From assembly GCF_943193005.1 (NCBI RefSeq), contig NZ_CALPCH010000006.1:1-64000 (forward strand): a stretch of 64,000 bases of DNA. Reading direction: 5' to 3'. A program made the translations under genes and the position numbers. This document shows positions 16,420-24,069 of the stretch, piece after piece. Every line of letters starts with the position of its first letter. Position 1 is the first letter of the stretch. A model generated the notes under the pieces. It saw only the letters and a list, made by a program, of their open reading frames with translations, made no database searches and was not told where the DNA came from. Source of the stretch: Pumilibacter intestinalis (GTDB taxonomy: Bacteria; Bacillota; Clostridia; Christensenellales; Pumilibacteraceae).

Positions 16420-16791
16420 ATGTTGAATTCAAAAGAAACCGACAAAGACGAAGAGATAGAAAAAGAACTGCCGAACATCAAACACTTTTTGATTTTCGAC
16501 TGCGGGTTTTCCAAATTCACCTTCGACGTTATCACCAATCTTACCAAACTCGTGGCGCGAAATTTGTTTCTCGGCGAACTTGTAATGACCGAAGAATACA
16601 AGTATCTCGCAAGAAACGAGAGCAAGGGCGATACTTTGCGCGTGAAACTCACCTACTATATCAAGAACAACTACGACGAGGTGAGAAACGAAATAATGAA
16701 TAAATACGGTTACAAAATGGAGAAAGATTTCGAGGGCGTGAAAACTTTCGTTGAACACATCACCACCGTATACAGCATGACAATCTTTTAA
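16420..16791 (+). CDS. Small protein, paralogue 3, carried on the element
   Basis: The 123-residue protein belongs to the same family as the tandem pair at 11.7-12.5 kb: IKHFLIFDCGF, VITNLTKLVARN, KGDTLRVKLTYY and FEGVKTFVE align along its length. It is much more divergent, with an acidic N-terminus. GGGAG lies 7 bases before the ATG. It is the first gene of the element, in the same direction as the recombinase, so it is a candidate regulator or directionality factor. That role is inferred from position. Confidence 0.7.
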   Translation: MLNSKETDKDEEIEKELPNIKHFLIFDCGFSKFTFDVITNLTKLVARNLFLGELVMTEEYKYLARNESKGDTLRVKLTYYIKNNYDEVRNEIMNKYGYKMEKDFEGVKTFVEHITTVYSMTIF

Positions 16792-16800
16792 CCGCGCGAT

Positions 16801-17010
16801 TTACTTTTCCTCTTGCAACTTTACGCGGCGCAGTTCCCGCTCGCATTTTACGTGAAAGTCGCGGTTGTCTTCCGCATTCACGGTAAACTTTTCGAGCATA
16901 AACTCCGCGTCGGTCATGGTTTTGCCGTCGGCGGTTACATGGGTGATTTTAGGCCGGATACGCTTTTTACGCATATTACCGTATATGCGCGGCGGCTTGC
17001 CCGAGTTCAT
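16801..17010 (-). CDS. Small basic protein on the element, unknown
   Basis: The 69-residue frame (RKKRIRPKITHVTADGKT near the N-terminus) is charged and lacks membrane segments. It is convergent with paralogue 3, ending 9 bases from its stop. No good ribosome-binding site precedes the ATG and the upstream DNA is the iteron array. I do not recognise it; a short excisionase-like role is possible but unsupported. Confidence 0.4.
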   Translation of the reverse strand: MNSGKPPRIYGNMRKKRIRPKITHVTADGKTMTDAEFMLEKFTVNAEDNRDFHVKCERELRRVKLQEEK

Positions 17011-17012
17011 AG

Positions 17013-17069
17013 GACCGTTACATTCACAAAACAGTTACAATCATAAAACCATTACATAAGATAACGGTC
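17013..17069 (+). repeat. Three 17-bp iterons between inverted repeats
   Basis: RTTACA occurs at 17017, 17034 and 17051, exactly 17 bases apart, each followed by an A/T-rich stretch. GACCGTTA at 17013-17020 and TAACGGTC at 17062-17069 flank the array as an inverted repeat. The array lies between the minus-strand small gene and the recombinase gene, where a regulator or directionality factor could bind. Confidence 0.7.
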
Positions 17070-17130
17070 TATGCTTTTTTATTGGACTTTTGGCGCGAGT
17101 AGTTGTATAAAAAGGAAGGCATTGAAATTT

Positions 17131-17166
17131 ATGGCAAAAACAAACAATAAACTTTCCGCCGTATGA
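17131..17166 (+). CDS. Short upstream frame overlapping the recombinase start
   Basis: Eleven codons (MAKTNNKLSAV) follow AAAGGAAGG, and their TGA overlaps the recombinase ATG as ATGA. The peptide resembles the usual N-terminal extension of serine recombinases, so this may be either a leader for coupled translation or the true N-terminus cut off by a one-base frameshift. Confidence 0.45.
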   Translation: MAKTNNKLSAV

Positions 17167-18566
17167 GAGCGGCTTTGTACTGCAGAGTGTCCACCCTCGA
17201 GCAAGCAACCGAAGGGTATTCAATCGGAGTACAAAAGGAAAAACTCAAACATTACGCAACCGCTCAAAGTTACGAAATAGCGGGAATATATTCCGACGAG
17301 GGATTTTCGGGCAAGAACCTCGCCCGCCCCGAAATGGAGCGACTGCTTTGCGACGTTAAATCGGATAAAATAGACGTTGTGCTTATCTACAAGCTCGACA
17401 GACTTTCGCGCAAGGTAAAAGACGTGCTCGAACTGGTCGAGCTTTTCGATAAGTTCTCGGTGTCGCTCTACTCGCTCGGCGAAAATCTCGACCTGTCGTC
17501 CCCTTTCGGCAGAGCCGCGCTCAAGATGTCGGCAACCTTTTCCGAACTCGAGCGAGAAACCATAGTAGAGCGCATGGAAATGGGCAAACACGCCCGCGCC
17601 AAAAGCGGGAAATACACCTGCCCCGGCAAACCGCCTTTCGGCTACAAACTCAACAGGGAGCTTGACAGGCTGGAAATTGTGCAAAACGAAGCCGAGGCGA
17701 TACGCGAAATGTTCGTTAAATATACCGAAGGCTGTTCGTTCAGAAAGTTGTACGAATATTGCAAACTCCGCTTCCCCGATATCAAATATTTTTCAAACCC
17801 CATGTGTTGCAAGCCGATTATAGAGCGGCCGCTTTATGCCGGCTATTTCAATCATTGCGGCGAACTCATAAAAGCGGTAAACTGCGAACCGATAATCTCT
17901 TACGAAACATATCTTAGGGCGCAAGAGGTTGTGGAGCGCAACCGCACCGTTCGCGAGCACGACAACACCCCCTACCTGCTCACAGGACTTATTACGTGCG
18001 GCGCGTGCGGCAGAGCCTTTTGCGGCAAGCGCAGAGAGCACAAATCTTGCGGCGAAACCAAATATACATACACCTCTTACGGATGCGCGGCTCGACTCAA
18101 ATTCAATCCCGCCGAACACGGAAGCGCGCCCTGCCGAAACGAAATTTATCCCGCCGACGAATTGGAAAAACTAATAGAGCGAGCGGTTTGCAACCTCGAG
18201 TTCGCCGAGTTTGCGAGCTTAATTCACGGCTCCACACTCGCCGACGAACTGACGGCGCAAAACGCCGAACTTAAAAAGCAAAAGGAGCGAATGCTCGATT
18301 TATATCTAAGCGAGCAAATAGACAAAGACACCTACGCCGACAAATTCGAGGAACTCGACAAGAAAATACGAAAGAACGCTGCCGTTATAGAAAACGAGCG
18401 GCGTTTTGTTTCAAACGCGCCGCAAATTTCGATAAGCAAACTCAAAGCCATACATGCGGGCTTTGAGAGCGCGTCCAAAAAGCAAAAGCGCGAACTGCTC
18501 AAACTGCTCATAGAAAAAATAATTATAGACGGCGAAAGCGTTACTATTAAGTGGAACGTGAAATAG
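17163..18566 (+). CDS. Large serine recombinase
   Basis: It should cut and rejoin DNA through a 5'-phosphoserine link, inserting and excising the surrounding element. The 467-residue protein has the catalytic domain with YCRVST (Ser10), DKIDVVLIYKLDRLSR and the SELERETI helix. A recombinase domain follows (PPFGYKLN near 160), then a zinc ribbon (CGACGRAFC near 278 with later cysteines) and a Lys/Glu-rich coiled coil at about 365-410. The start overlaps the stop of a short upstream frame. The gene stops 28 bases before the right junction, the usual edge position for integrases of this class. Confidence 0.93.
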   Translation: MRAALYCRVSTLEQATEGYSIGVQKEKLKHYATAQSYEIAGIYSDEGFSGKNLARPEMERLLCDVKSDKIDVVLIYKLDRLSRKVKDVLELVELFDKFSVSLYSLGENLDLSSPFGRAALKMSATFSELERETIVERMEMGKHARAKSGKYTCPGKPPFGYKLNRELDRLEIVQNEAEAIREMFVKYTEGCSFRKLYEYCKLRFPDIKYFSNPMCCKPIIERPLYAGYFNHCGELIKAVNCEPIISYETYLRAQEVVERNRTVREHDNTPYLLTGLITCGACGRAFCGKRREHKSCGETKYTYTSYGCAARLKFNPAEHGSAPCRNEIYPADELEKLIERAVCNLEFAEFASLIHGSTLADELTAQNAELKKQKERMLDLYLSEQIDKDTYADKFEELDKKIRKNAAVIENERRFVSNAPQISISKLKAIHAGFESASKKQKRELLKLLIEKIIIDGESVTIKWNVK

Positions 18567-18594
18567 CTCTCACCTCTTTTTTGGGTCTTTTTAC

Positions 18595-19332
18595 GAAGCA
18601 ACGCTTTACTGCCATGTGGAAGGACAAAAAGACTACCCCGTTATATTCGGACAATTGACCCAGCGCGACGGCTCTTTTCTCGTAGCCAAAAATCCCGAGC
18701 CTAATTTCAAATGGTCGGACACCGAAGGCAAGCACATACTCGCGGGGCGTAAAGGCGGCATGCCGGCAATGACGCTCGAATACGTGATGAACCAAGCGGG
18801 CGTTGACACCTCTGGACCGAATTTCGACACCACGGTGCAATTCGACGTAATGGTGGGCGCGTTCGAGGGAAACAACGCGTGCGACTACTGCACCATGTTC
18901 GAGCCGACCGCCTCGGAATTTCAGGCGGCAGGCAAAGGCTACATCGTAGCGAGCGTAGGCGAAGCGAGCGGCTTTGTGCCGTATACCGCTTTCTCCGCCA
19001 AGAAAAGTTACATTGCGGATAACAAAGACACTGTAACCGACTTCTTGCGAGCCGTGATACGCGGATACAATTTCATGAAAGAGAACGACTCCGAAACGGT
19101 AGCCAAATCGCTCGAAAAATCGTTTGCCGGCACTACTCTTACATCTATAGCCGCGGCTGTGGAAAACTATCTCAAAATAGACGCATGGTGCCACAGCCCC
19201 GTTATGAAAGAAGAAGATTTCAATCTTTTGCAAGATATAATGACCAACGCGGGCAACTTAAGCGGCAGAGCGGATTTCTCTCTTGCCGTAGACAACTCGA
19301 TTGCCGATATCGTAGCGGCGGAACTGCTTTAG
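18595..19332 (+). pseudogene. 3' part of the interrupted substrate-binding protein gene
   Basis: The frame runs from GAAGCAACG into QKDYPVIFGQLTQRDGSFLV, ADNKDTVTDFLRAVIRGYNFM and a normal C-terminus, matching the second lobe of NMT1/SsuA-like binding proteins. It is in register with 15940-16221: GAA at 18595 corresponds to codon 90 at 16207. A GTG at 18616 could start translation but would yield a protein without signal or first lobe. The ATPase gene follows 17 bases downstream, so the insertion is probably also polar on the importer. Confidence 0.85.
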
Positions 19333-19349
19333 CCGCAAAGGAGTCGGCT

Positions 19350-20099
19350 ATGGAAATACTGAAGATTGACAACGTTTCGCTAATATATCAAACCGACGAA
19401 GCGGAAACCGAAGCTCTCAAAGACGTGAACTTAAGTATACAAGAAGGCGAATTCGTGGCGGTTATAGGTCCGAGCGGCTGCGGAAAAACCACAATACTCA
19501 CGCTTATTTCCGGTCTTATGAAACCCACGAGCGGCAAAATATATCTCGACGGCGAGATTATAGACCGCCCCGTAGGCGACATAGGATACATGCTGCAACG
19601 CGACCACCTGTTCCCTTGGCGCACAATACTTTCAAACACACTGCTCGGGCCGGAACTGCAAAAAAAGAAAACTCCCGAGGCGGTGGAATACGCGAGCGGG
19701 CTCATAGACAAATACGGCTTGGGCGAGTTCAAAAAAGCGTATCCCAATCAGCTCTCGGGCGGCATGAGGCAACGCGCGGCGTTAATTCGCACGCTCGCCT
19801 ACCGCCCCAAAATACTGCTGCTCGACGAACCGTTTTCCGCGCTCGACTACCAAACGCGTCTTAAAGTATGCGACGACGTGCACGGAATAATCAAGTCCGA
19901 GAAAAAGACCGCCATACTCGTAACGCACGATATTTCCGAAGCGATTAGCCTTGCCGACAGGATAGTGGTGCTCACGCACCGCCCCGCAACCGTAAAGAAA
20001 ATTTACGAACCGAAGCTATCCGGCTCGCCGCTCGCTCGGCGCGAAGACCAATCGTTTTCCCGGTGGTTCGACGTGATTTATAAGGACGTAAGCGTATGA
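19350..20099 (+). CDS. ABC transporter ATPase (SsuB/TauB/ThiZ type)
   Basis: It powers import by the permease encoded next to it. The 249-residue protein has Walker A GPSGCGKTT at 40-48, the Q-loop MLQRDHLFPW, signature LSGGMRQR near 135-142, Walker B ILLLDEP near 155-161 and the switch His in VTHD. The frame is open further upstream, but AAAGGAG precedes the ATG at 19350. The stop overlaps the permease start (ATGA), so the two are translationally coupled. The substrate is unknown; nitrate, sulfonate, taurine or pyrimidine-type ligands are all possible in this subfamily. Confidence 0.92.
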   Translation: MEILKIDNVSLIYQTDEAETEALKDVNLSIQEGEFVAVIGPSGCGKTTILTLISGLMKPTSGKIYLDGEIIDRPVGDIGYMLQRDHLFPWRTILSNTLLGPELQKKKTPEAVEYASGLIDKYGLGEFKKAYPNQLSGGMRQRAALIRTLAYRPKILLLDEPFSALDYQTRLKVCDDVHGIIKSEKKTAILVTHDISEAISLADRIVVLTHRPATVKKIYEPKLSGSPLARREDQSFSRWFDVIYKDVSV

Positions 20100-20890
20100 A
20101 AAAGACTTTAACGCTCAGGGAGCGATATTTATCCGACAAACGCAAGAAAAAAATAAAGATAATAGCCCTGCAAATAGGGTTATTGATACTGTTTTTCGGG
20201 CTGTGGGAACTGCTCGCGCAAACCGAGGTGATAGACTCGTTTATCACAAGTTGCCCGTCGCGCATGTTCCGCACGCTCAAACTGCTCGTTAAGCAAGACC
20301 TTTTCAAACATCTCGGCATAACTCTTCTCGAGTGCATTTGCGGCTTTTTGATAGCAACCGTGCTCGGCACGATTATTGCAATACTGCTTTGGTGGTCGAA
20401 AACGCTCAGAAAGGTGCTCGAGCCGTATATAGTGGTGCTCAATTCCCTGCCCAAAATCGCGCTCGGACCGGTAATAATAATCTGGATGGGCGCGGGCTAC
20501 GGCGCGATTATCGCCATGACGGTGCTTATCTGCATTATAGTTACCATAATGAGCGTGCTCGCGGGATTTATGGAGTGCGACGAAGACAAGATACTTTTAA
20601 TGCGGGCAATGGGCGCAAACAAATTTCAGATACTGTTTAAGCTCTTGCTCCCCGCCTCCCTTCCCAATCTGATATCCGTACTCAAGATAAACGTGGGACT
20701 CAGTTGGGTAGGCGTTATAATGGGCGAATACCTCGTTTCGAGCGCGGGACTCGGTTACCTCATTATATACGGCGGGCAGGTTTTCAAACTCGACCTCGTT
20801 ATGACAAGCACAATGATACTCTGTTTGCTCGCGGCTCTCATGTATCTCACCGTTGCTCTCATAGAAAAGCACGTAAAAAAATCGAGATAA
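20096..20890 (+). CDS. ABC transporter permease (SsuC/ThiX type)
   Basis: The 264-residue integral membrane protein has about six segments. The coupling-loop EAA-like motif (MRAMGANKFQILFKLLLPASLPN, about residues 166-188, where it would touch the ATPase) is typical of binding-protein-dependent importers. It overlaps the ATPase gene by 4 bases and is followed by a terminator, so it ends the operon. With the binding-protein gene split by the element, this importer should be inactive unless the element excises or another binding protein substitutes. Confidence 0.9.
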   Translation: MKKTLTLRERYLSDKRKKKIKIIALQIGLLILFFGLWELLAQTEVIDSFITSCPSRMFRTLKLLVKQDLFKHLGITLLECICGFLIATVLGTIIAILLWWSKTLRKVLEPYIVVLNSLPKIALGPVIIIWMGAGYGAIIAMTVLICIIVTIMSVLAGFMECDEDKILLMRAMGANKFQILFKLLLPASLPNLISVLKINVGLSWVGVIMGEYLVSSAGLGYLIIYGGQVFKLDLVMTSTMILCLLAALMYLTVALIEKHVKKSR

Positions 20891-20910
20891 ACGCGATAAA
20901 AAAACAACGC

Positions 20911-20940
20911 AAAAGCGGCGGATAGTTCCGCCGCTTTTTA
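20911..20940 (+). terminator. Convergent terminator
   Basis: AAAAGCGGCGGA and TCCGCCGCTTTT form a stem with As on one side and Ts on the other, so it can act in both directions between the permease gene and the YkvI gene. Confidence 0.85.
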
Positions 20941-20954
20941 CATGTATTTAATAT

Positions 20955-22019
20955 TTATGTATTAAGTATACCCCCCCCCGTTGAACTTTTGTCAACAGAT
21001 TGAACGCCCTTTCCGAAAATTTTTTTACGCGGTTTTGCCGCCTTGCACACGAACTTAATACACATAACTATGTATATCAATCCCACAACGCCCACGAGCG
21101 GATAGAAAAGCGAAACAACGCGCGTAAAGCCGAGAAAAGAGGTGACCGTGCCGGCTATGACAACCACTGCGGAATTGAATACTTTTCCGCCCGCCTTACC
21201 GCCGAGATACCCCACGAGTCCTCCCACCGCCGTGAGCATGGTTGTGAATATGCTTATTCCCGTTACCGCCGCAAGCAGAACGTAAAGCCACTTGCCCGCG
21301 CCCGCCGAAATTTCGAGTATGGGCATTTCCGCCGAATAGTTACCCGTGCAATTGAGTGCGGTTATGATTAGCGCGAGCAAAGCGGTTATGCTCGCCGCGG
21401 CTATCGCGCTCGAAAGCACTATCTGCTTGCGGGTCAGTTTGCCCAAAGTGGTAAGCACGGTGGAGGCGAGCATCATGTTCATGCTCACGTACATTGCCGC
21501 TATGGGAAATATGCGCATGCGAAACATGCCGAGCGACGCATCCATTACCTCCGTGCCGAACGACGCGAAACACACTGCGGCGAGCACGGCTATTATAACG
21601 GGCACGACTATAAAGTTGCAATCGAGCATACCGCTCACGCCCTTAGAGGCGATAACCGCGCACAACACGGCAGCCGCCGCTCCGAACACGGGAAAGGGCA
21701 CGAACGGTTTTAATAGACTGTTTAATCCCGCTATCATGGCGGACAAAACGATTAGATTGTTTACAAGCAAAAAAATATCCGCCGCAAAATGGTATTTGCC
21801 GAGCAGAACGGAATTTATTTTATCGAAACTTTTTTCGCCTATTCGCGAGCCTATGGAAAGAAAGAGCATGCAAACGAAAAAGATGCTCACGCCGCACACG
21901 GGCGCAACAACTATCGAAACGCCGCTTCCGAAAAACGACACTATTTCCCGTCCCGAGCAAAAGCCCGCGCCGATTACCGTGCCCACAATAAGCATGGCTA
22001 TAGAAAAAATCCTGCGCAT
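20955..22019 (-). CDS. YkvI-family membrane protein
   Basis: The 354-residue protein has about ten membrane segments. The first opens with VGTVIGAGFCSGREIVSFF, the signature unwound region of the LeuT-like YkvI family, putative amino-acid or ion transporters. Nine consecutive Gs on the coding strand (20979-20971) encode part of TGGG four codons before the end (GILNT), so slippage would change only the tail. No clear ribosome-binding site precedes the ATG. The gene lies downstream of the HD-hydrolase gene with a composite repeat between them. Confidence 0.8.
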   Translation of the reverse strand: MRRIFSIAMLIVGTVIGAGFCSGREIVSFFGSGVSIVVAPVCGVSIFFVCMLFLSIGSRIGEKSFDKINSVLLGKYHFAADIFLLVNNLIVLSAMIAGLNSLLKPFVPFPVFGAAAAVLCAVIASKGVSGMLDCNFIVVPVIIAVLAAVCFASFGTEVMDASLGMFRMRIFPIAAMYVSMNMMLASTVLTTLGKLTRKQIVLSSAIAAASITALLALIITALNCTGNYSAEMPILEISAGAGKWLYVLLAAVTGISIFTTMLTAVGGLVGYLGGKAGGKVFNSAVVVIAGTVTSFLGFTRVVSLFYPLVGVVGLIYIVMCIKFVCKAAKPRKKIFGKGVQSVDKSSTGGGILNT

Positions 22020-22057
22020 ACTTATGTGTATGTTCCGCAGGATTGAAATATGTACTT

Positions 22058-22162
22058 GTCATTGCGAGCGAGCTATGCGAGCGCGGCAATCTCCTACATG
22101 GAACAAGTACAGCTACTGTTACTTTCTAATGCACGAGATTGCTTCGCTTTGCTCGCAATGAC
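22058..22162 (+). repeat. Composite palindromic repeat, copy 2
   Basis: The ends are GTCATTGCGAGCGAG and GCTCGCAATGAC. The centre is ATGGAACAAGTACAGC followed by TACTGTTACTTTCT. It fills the gap between the HD-hydrolase and YkvI genes. Confidence 0.8.
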
Positions 22163-22174
22163 ATACTTTTGCCG

Positions 22175-22906
22175 CTATTCCTCGCTTACCTCTTTTTCGC
22201 TTGCCGAAAGAGCGGGTTCGGCGGCAATCTTTTTCTGCCTGTTTATTATCATGCCGTTTATCATAAGTTCGAACACGCACCCCAAAAACTCGGCGGCCTT
22301 TTCGCAAAGCATTATTCGCGTTAGATAAATCTGCATGTAATCCATGGTAGACGAAATATCGTCCATGAATATCACAAGCCTTATTTTGCGCTTTACCTTA
22401 TCCACAACGAGGTAATTCTTTTTTATAGCCATATTCACCCTATCGTGAATATCCTCTGCGTTATACGTTTTTTTGCGCACGCGGCTGCGGTGAGCGTCCG
22501 ACTTATCGGCGATTATGAGCGCGGCGGATATGGGGTTTACGGGCAGTCCGTTTTCTTCCTCGTGATTGCCTATCGCGCCTATTATGAGAGCTATTTCCGA
22601 AACGTCCATGTGCATGCGGCTGAGCGCGTCGTATGCGAGAGTCGCCCCCGTAAGCCCGTGGTGCTTGCGGTTTATGGAATTGCCTATATCGTGTATCCAG
22701 CCCGCTATCGCTCCGAGCTCCACCGTGCGTTCGTTGTAATCGAGTTCGGCGAGTATGTTGGCTGTGGTTTTGGATACGTAGCCCACGTGCCGAAGTCCGT
22801 GCTCGGTATAGCCCATATATTCGAGATTTGTATTAGCGCAATCTATAAGTTTGCGAAACTCGGTGTTCGCTCTTATCATATCGAGCGTTATAATTTTTCT
22901 CGCCAT
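22175..22906 (-). CDS. HD-domain phosphohydrolase
   Basis: The 243-residue protein has the HD metal site EHGLRH at 35-40, HD at 72-73 (WIHDIGN), a conserved His at 83 (HHG), and the later Asp in ADKSDAHRSRVR. These proteins hydrolyse phosphate esters or nucleotides in the cytoplasm; the substrate cannot be read from sequence. GGAGGTGAG precedes the ATG. Repeats flank it on both sides. Confidence 0.85.
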   Translation of the reverse strand: MARKIITLDMIRANTEFRKLIDCANTNLEYMGYTEHGLRHVGYVSKTTANILAELDYNERTVELGAIAGWIHDIGNSINRKHHGLTGATLAYDALSRMHMDVSEIALIIGAIGNHEEENGLPVNPISAALIIADKSDAHRSRVRKKTYNAEDIHDRVNMAIKKNYLVVDKVKRKIRLVIFMDDISSTMDYMQIYLTRIMLCEKAAEFLGCVFELMINGMIINRQKKIAAEPALSASEKEVSEE

Positions 22907-22944
22907 AAACTCACCTCCGTTAGCATTTGGTTTCTCATGTATGG

Positions 22945-23219
22945 GATTGCTTCGCTACGCTCGCAATGACAAGGTTGTACACGTCATTGCGAGGGTGCTT
23001 GCACCCGTGGCAATCTCAGGCATGAACAGGTACAGCTACTGTTACTTTCTATTGCAGGGGATTGCTTCGCTACGCTCGCAATGACAAGGCTCACCGCAAT
23101 GACAAGGTTGTACACGTCATTGCGAGGGTGCTTGCACCCGTGGCAATCTCATGCATGGAACAGGTACCGCTACTGTTACTTTCTATTGCAGGGGATTGCT
23201 TCGCTACGCTCGCAATGAC
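22945..23219 (+). repeat. Repeat cluster: half copy and two tandem composite copies
   Basis: A half copy at 22945-22970 is followed by full copies at 22983-23085 and 23116-23219, which are 133 bases apart and almost identical. Each has GTCATTGCGAGGGTG and CGCTCGCAATGAC ends around GAACAGGTAC and CTACTGTTACTTTCT. The cluster occupies the non-coding gap between the HEAT-like and HD genes. Confidence 0.85.
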
Positions 23220-23248
23220 AAGGCTCACCGCAATGACGGATACACCGA

Positions 23249-24052
23249 CTATTCTATGCTTTTCATAGCCCTATAATACGGGTCGTCGGTAAAATCGCGG
23301 GAGTCCTCCACTACGCCGCCCATTCTCTCTATGGCGTTCTTTATTTCCACATACTCCATGTAGTTGCAAGTGTCGAGCGCACGGTACAGCATCGCCGCGG
23401 CGCGTTCGTCGCCGTACTTGCCCATAAGTCCCGCGTAAAACGGCACGTTGTCGCCGCTCGAAAACAGCTCTTCCAAAAGCCTGAGCGTGCGGTCGTCGTG
23501 CTTGGCGTTAACGAGCACCTCGGCTATCATGCCCTTTTGCGCCATGTTCGCGTTAGGCACTGCGTTATACAGCTTGTCCGAAATTTCGTCGGCGTGCTCG
23601 CAAAGCACCTCTATGCCTATTTCGCGCAGTCCCTCGTCGGCGGTTTCGTCGCAAATCAAATCCGCGTAAACGTCGAGCGGGTGGCTCTCGTCCATTTCGG
23701 TGAGCAGGTTAGCCGCTATGGTTTTCGCCTTGACGCACTGCGACGTGCGGATTAAGTCGCGCAAGCCCTGCGCACATTCGCGCACCTCGGTTATTCTGTC
23801 TAACAGCAGTGAGCTGGGATTTTGCTCGCCCTCGCACGACGACGTCATGATTTTTATGAGGTCGGGCGCGTCTATGTTGTAGAAAAAGGCGTGCGGAGAA
23901 AGTCCGCTCAATTGCTCGAGCGGCTCGTTTGACCACTTTTCGTAAAGCTCGGGCATTTTGTCTTCGAGTTCGTCTTCGTTTTCGAGTTCGTCGCGGTGCG
24001 CTTCGTACCACTTTATAACGTATTCCTCGAAGTTTTTGTCAAAATCAAACAT
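23249..24052 (-). CDS. HEAT-like helical repeat protein, unknown
   Basis: The 267-residue acidic protein is rich in paired helices. Repeating patterns (VLCEHADEISDKLYNAV, IAEVLVNAKHDDRTLRLLEELF, AAAMLYRALD) fit HEAT-like repeats. No catalytic motif or export signal is seen. The start at 24052 is chosen for AAAGGAAG; the frame is open upstream inside the previous gene. It is the last gene of a five-gene minus-strand operon and lies 17 bases after the TPR-like gene, so the two solenoid proteins may bind each other. Confidence 0.7.
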   Translation of the reverse strand: MFDFDKNFEEYVIKWYEAHRDELENEDELEDKMPELYEKWSNEPLEQLSGLSPHAFFYNIDAPDLIKIMTSSCEGEQNPSSLLLDRITEVRECAQGLRDLIRTSQCVKAKTIAANLLTEMDESHPLDVYADLICDETADEGLREIGIEVLCEHADEISDKLYNAVPNANMAQKGMIAEVLVNAKHDDRTLRLLEELFSSGDNVPFYAGLMGKYGDERAAAMLYRALDTCNYMEYVEIKNAIERMGGVVEDSRDFTDDPYYRAMKSIE

Positions 24053-24069
24053 TGTATTTCTTCCTTTAT

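Larger units (their letters stand above)
16207..18594 (+). mobile_element. 2.4-kb serine-recombinase element inserted in the binding-protein gene
   Basis: The left junction reads GAAGCTACG (16207-16215) and the right junction GAAGCAACG (18595-18603). A crossover within the shared GAAGC gives an insert of 2388 bp. The element holds a small-protein gene, a minus-strand small gene, three 17-bp iterons, and a large serine recombinase ending 28 bases before the right junction. Short shared cores and no terminal inverted repeats are typical of serine integrases. The exact crossover bases are inferred, not proven. Confidence 0.82.

Noticed and set aside
22945-23219. CRISPR array
   Set aside because: The repeats are over 100 bases, internally palindromic, and occur in two tandem copies without unique spacers.
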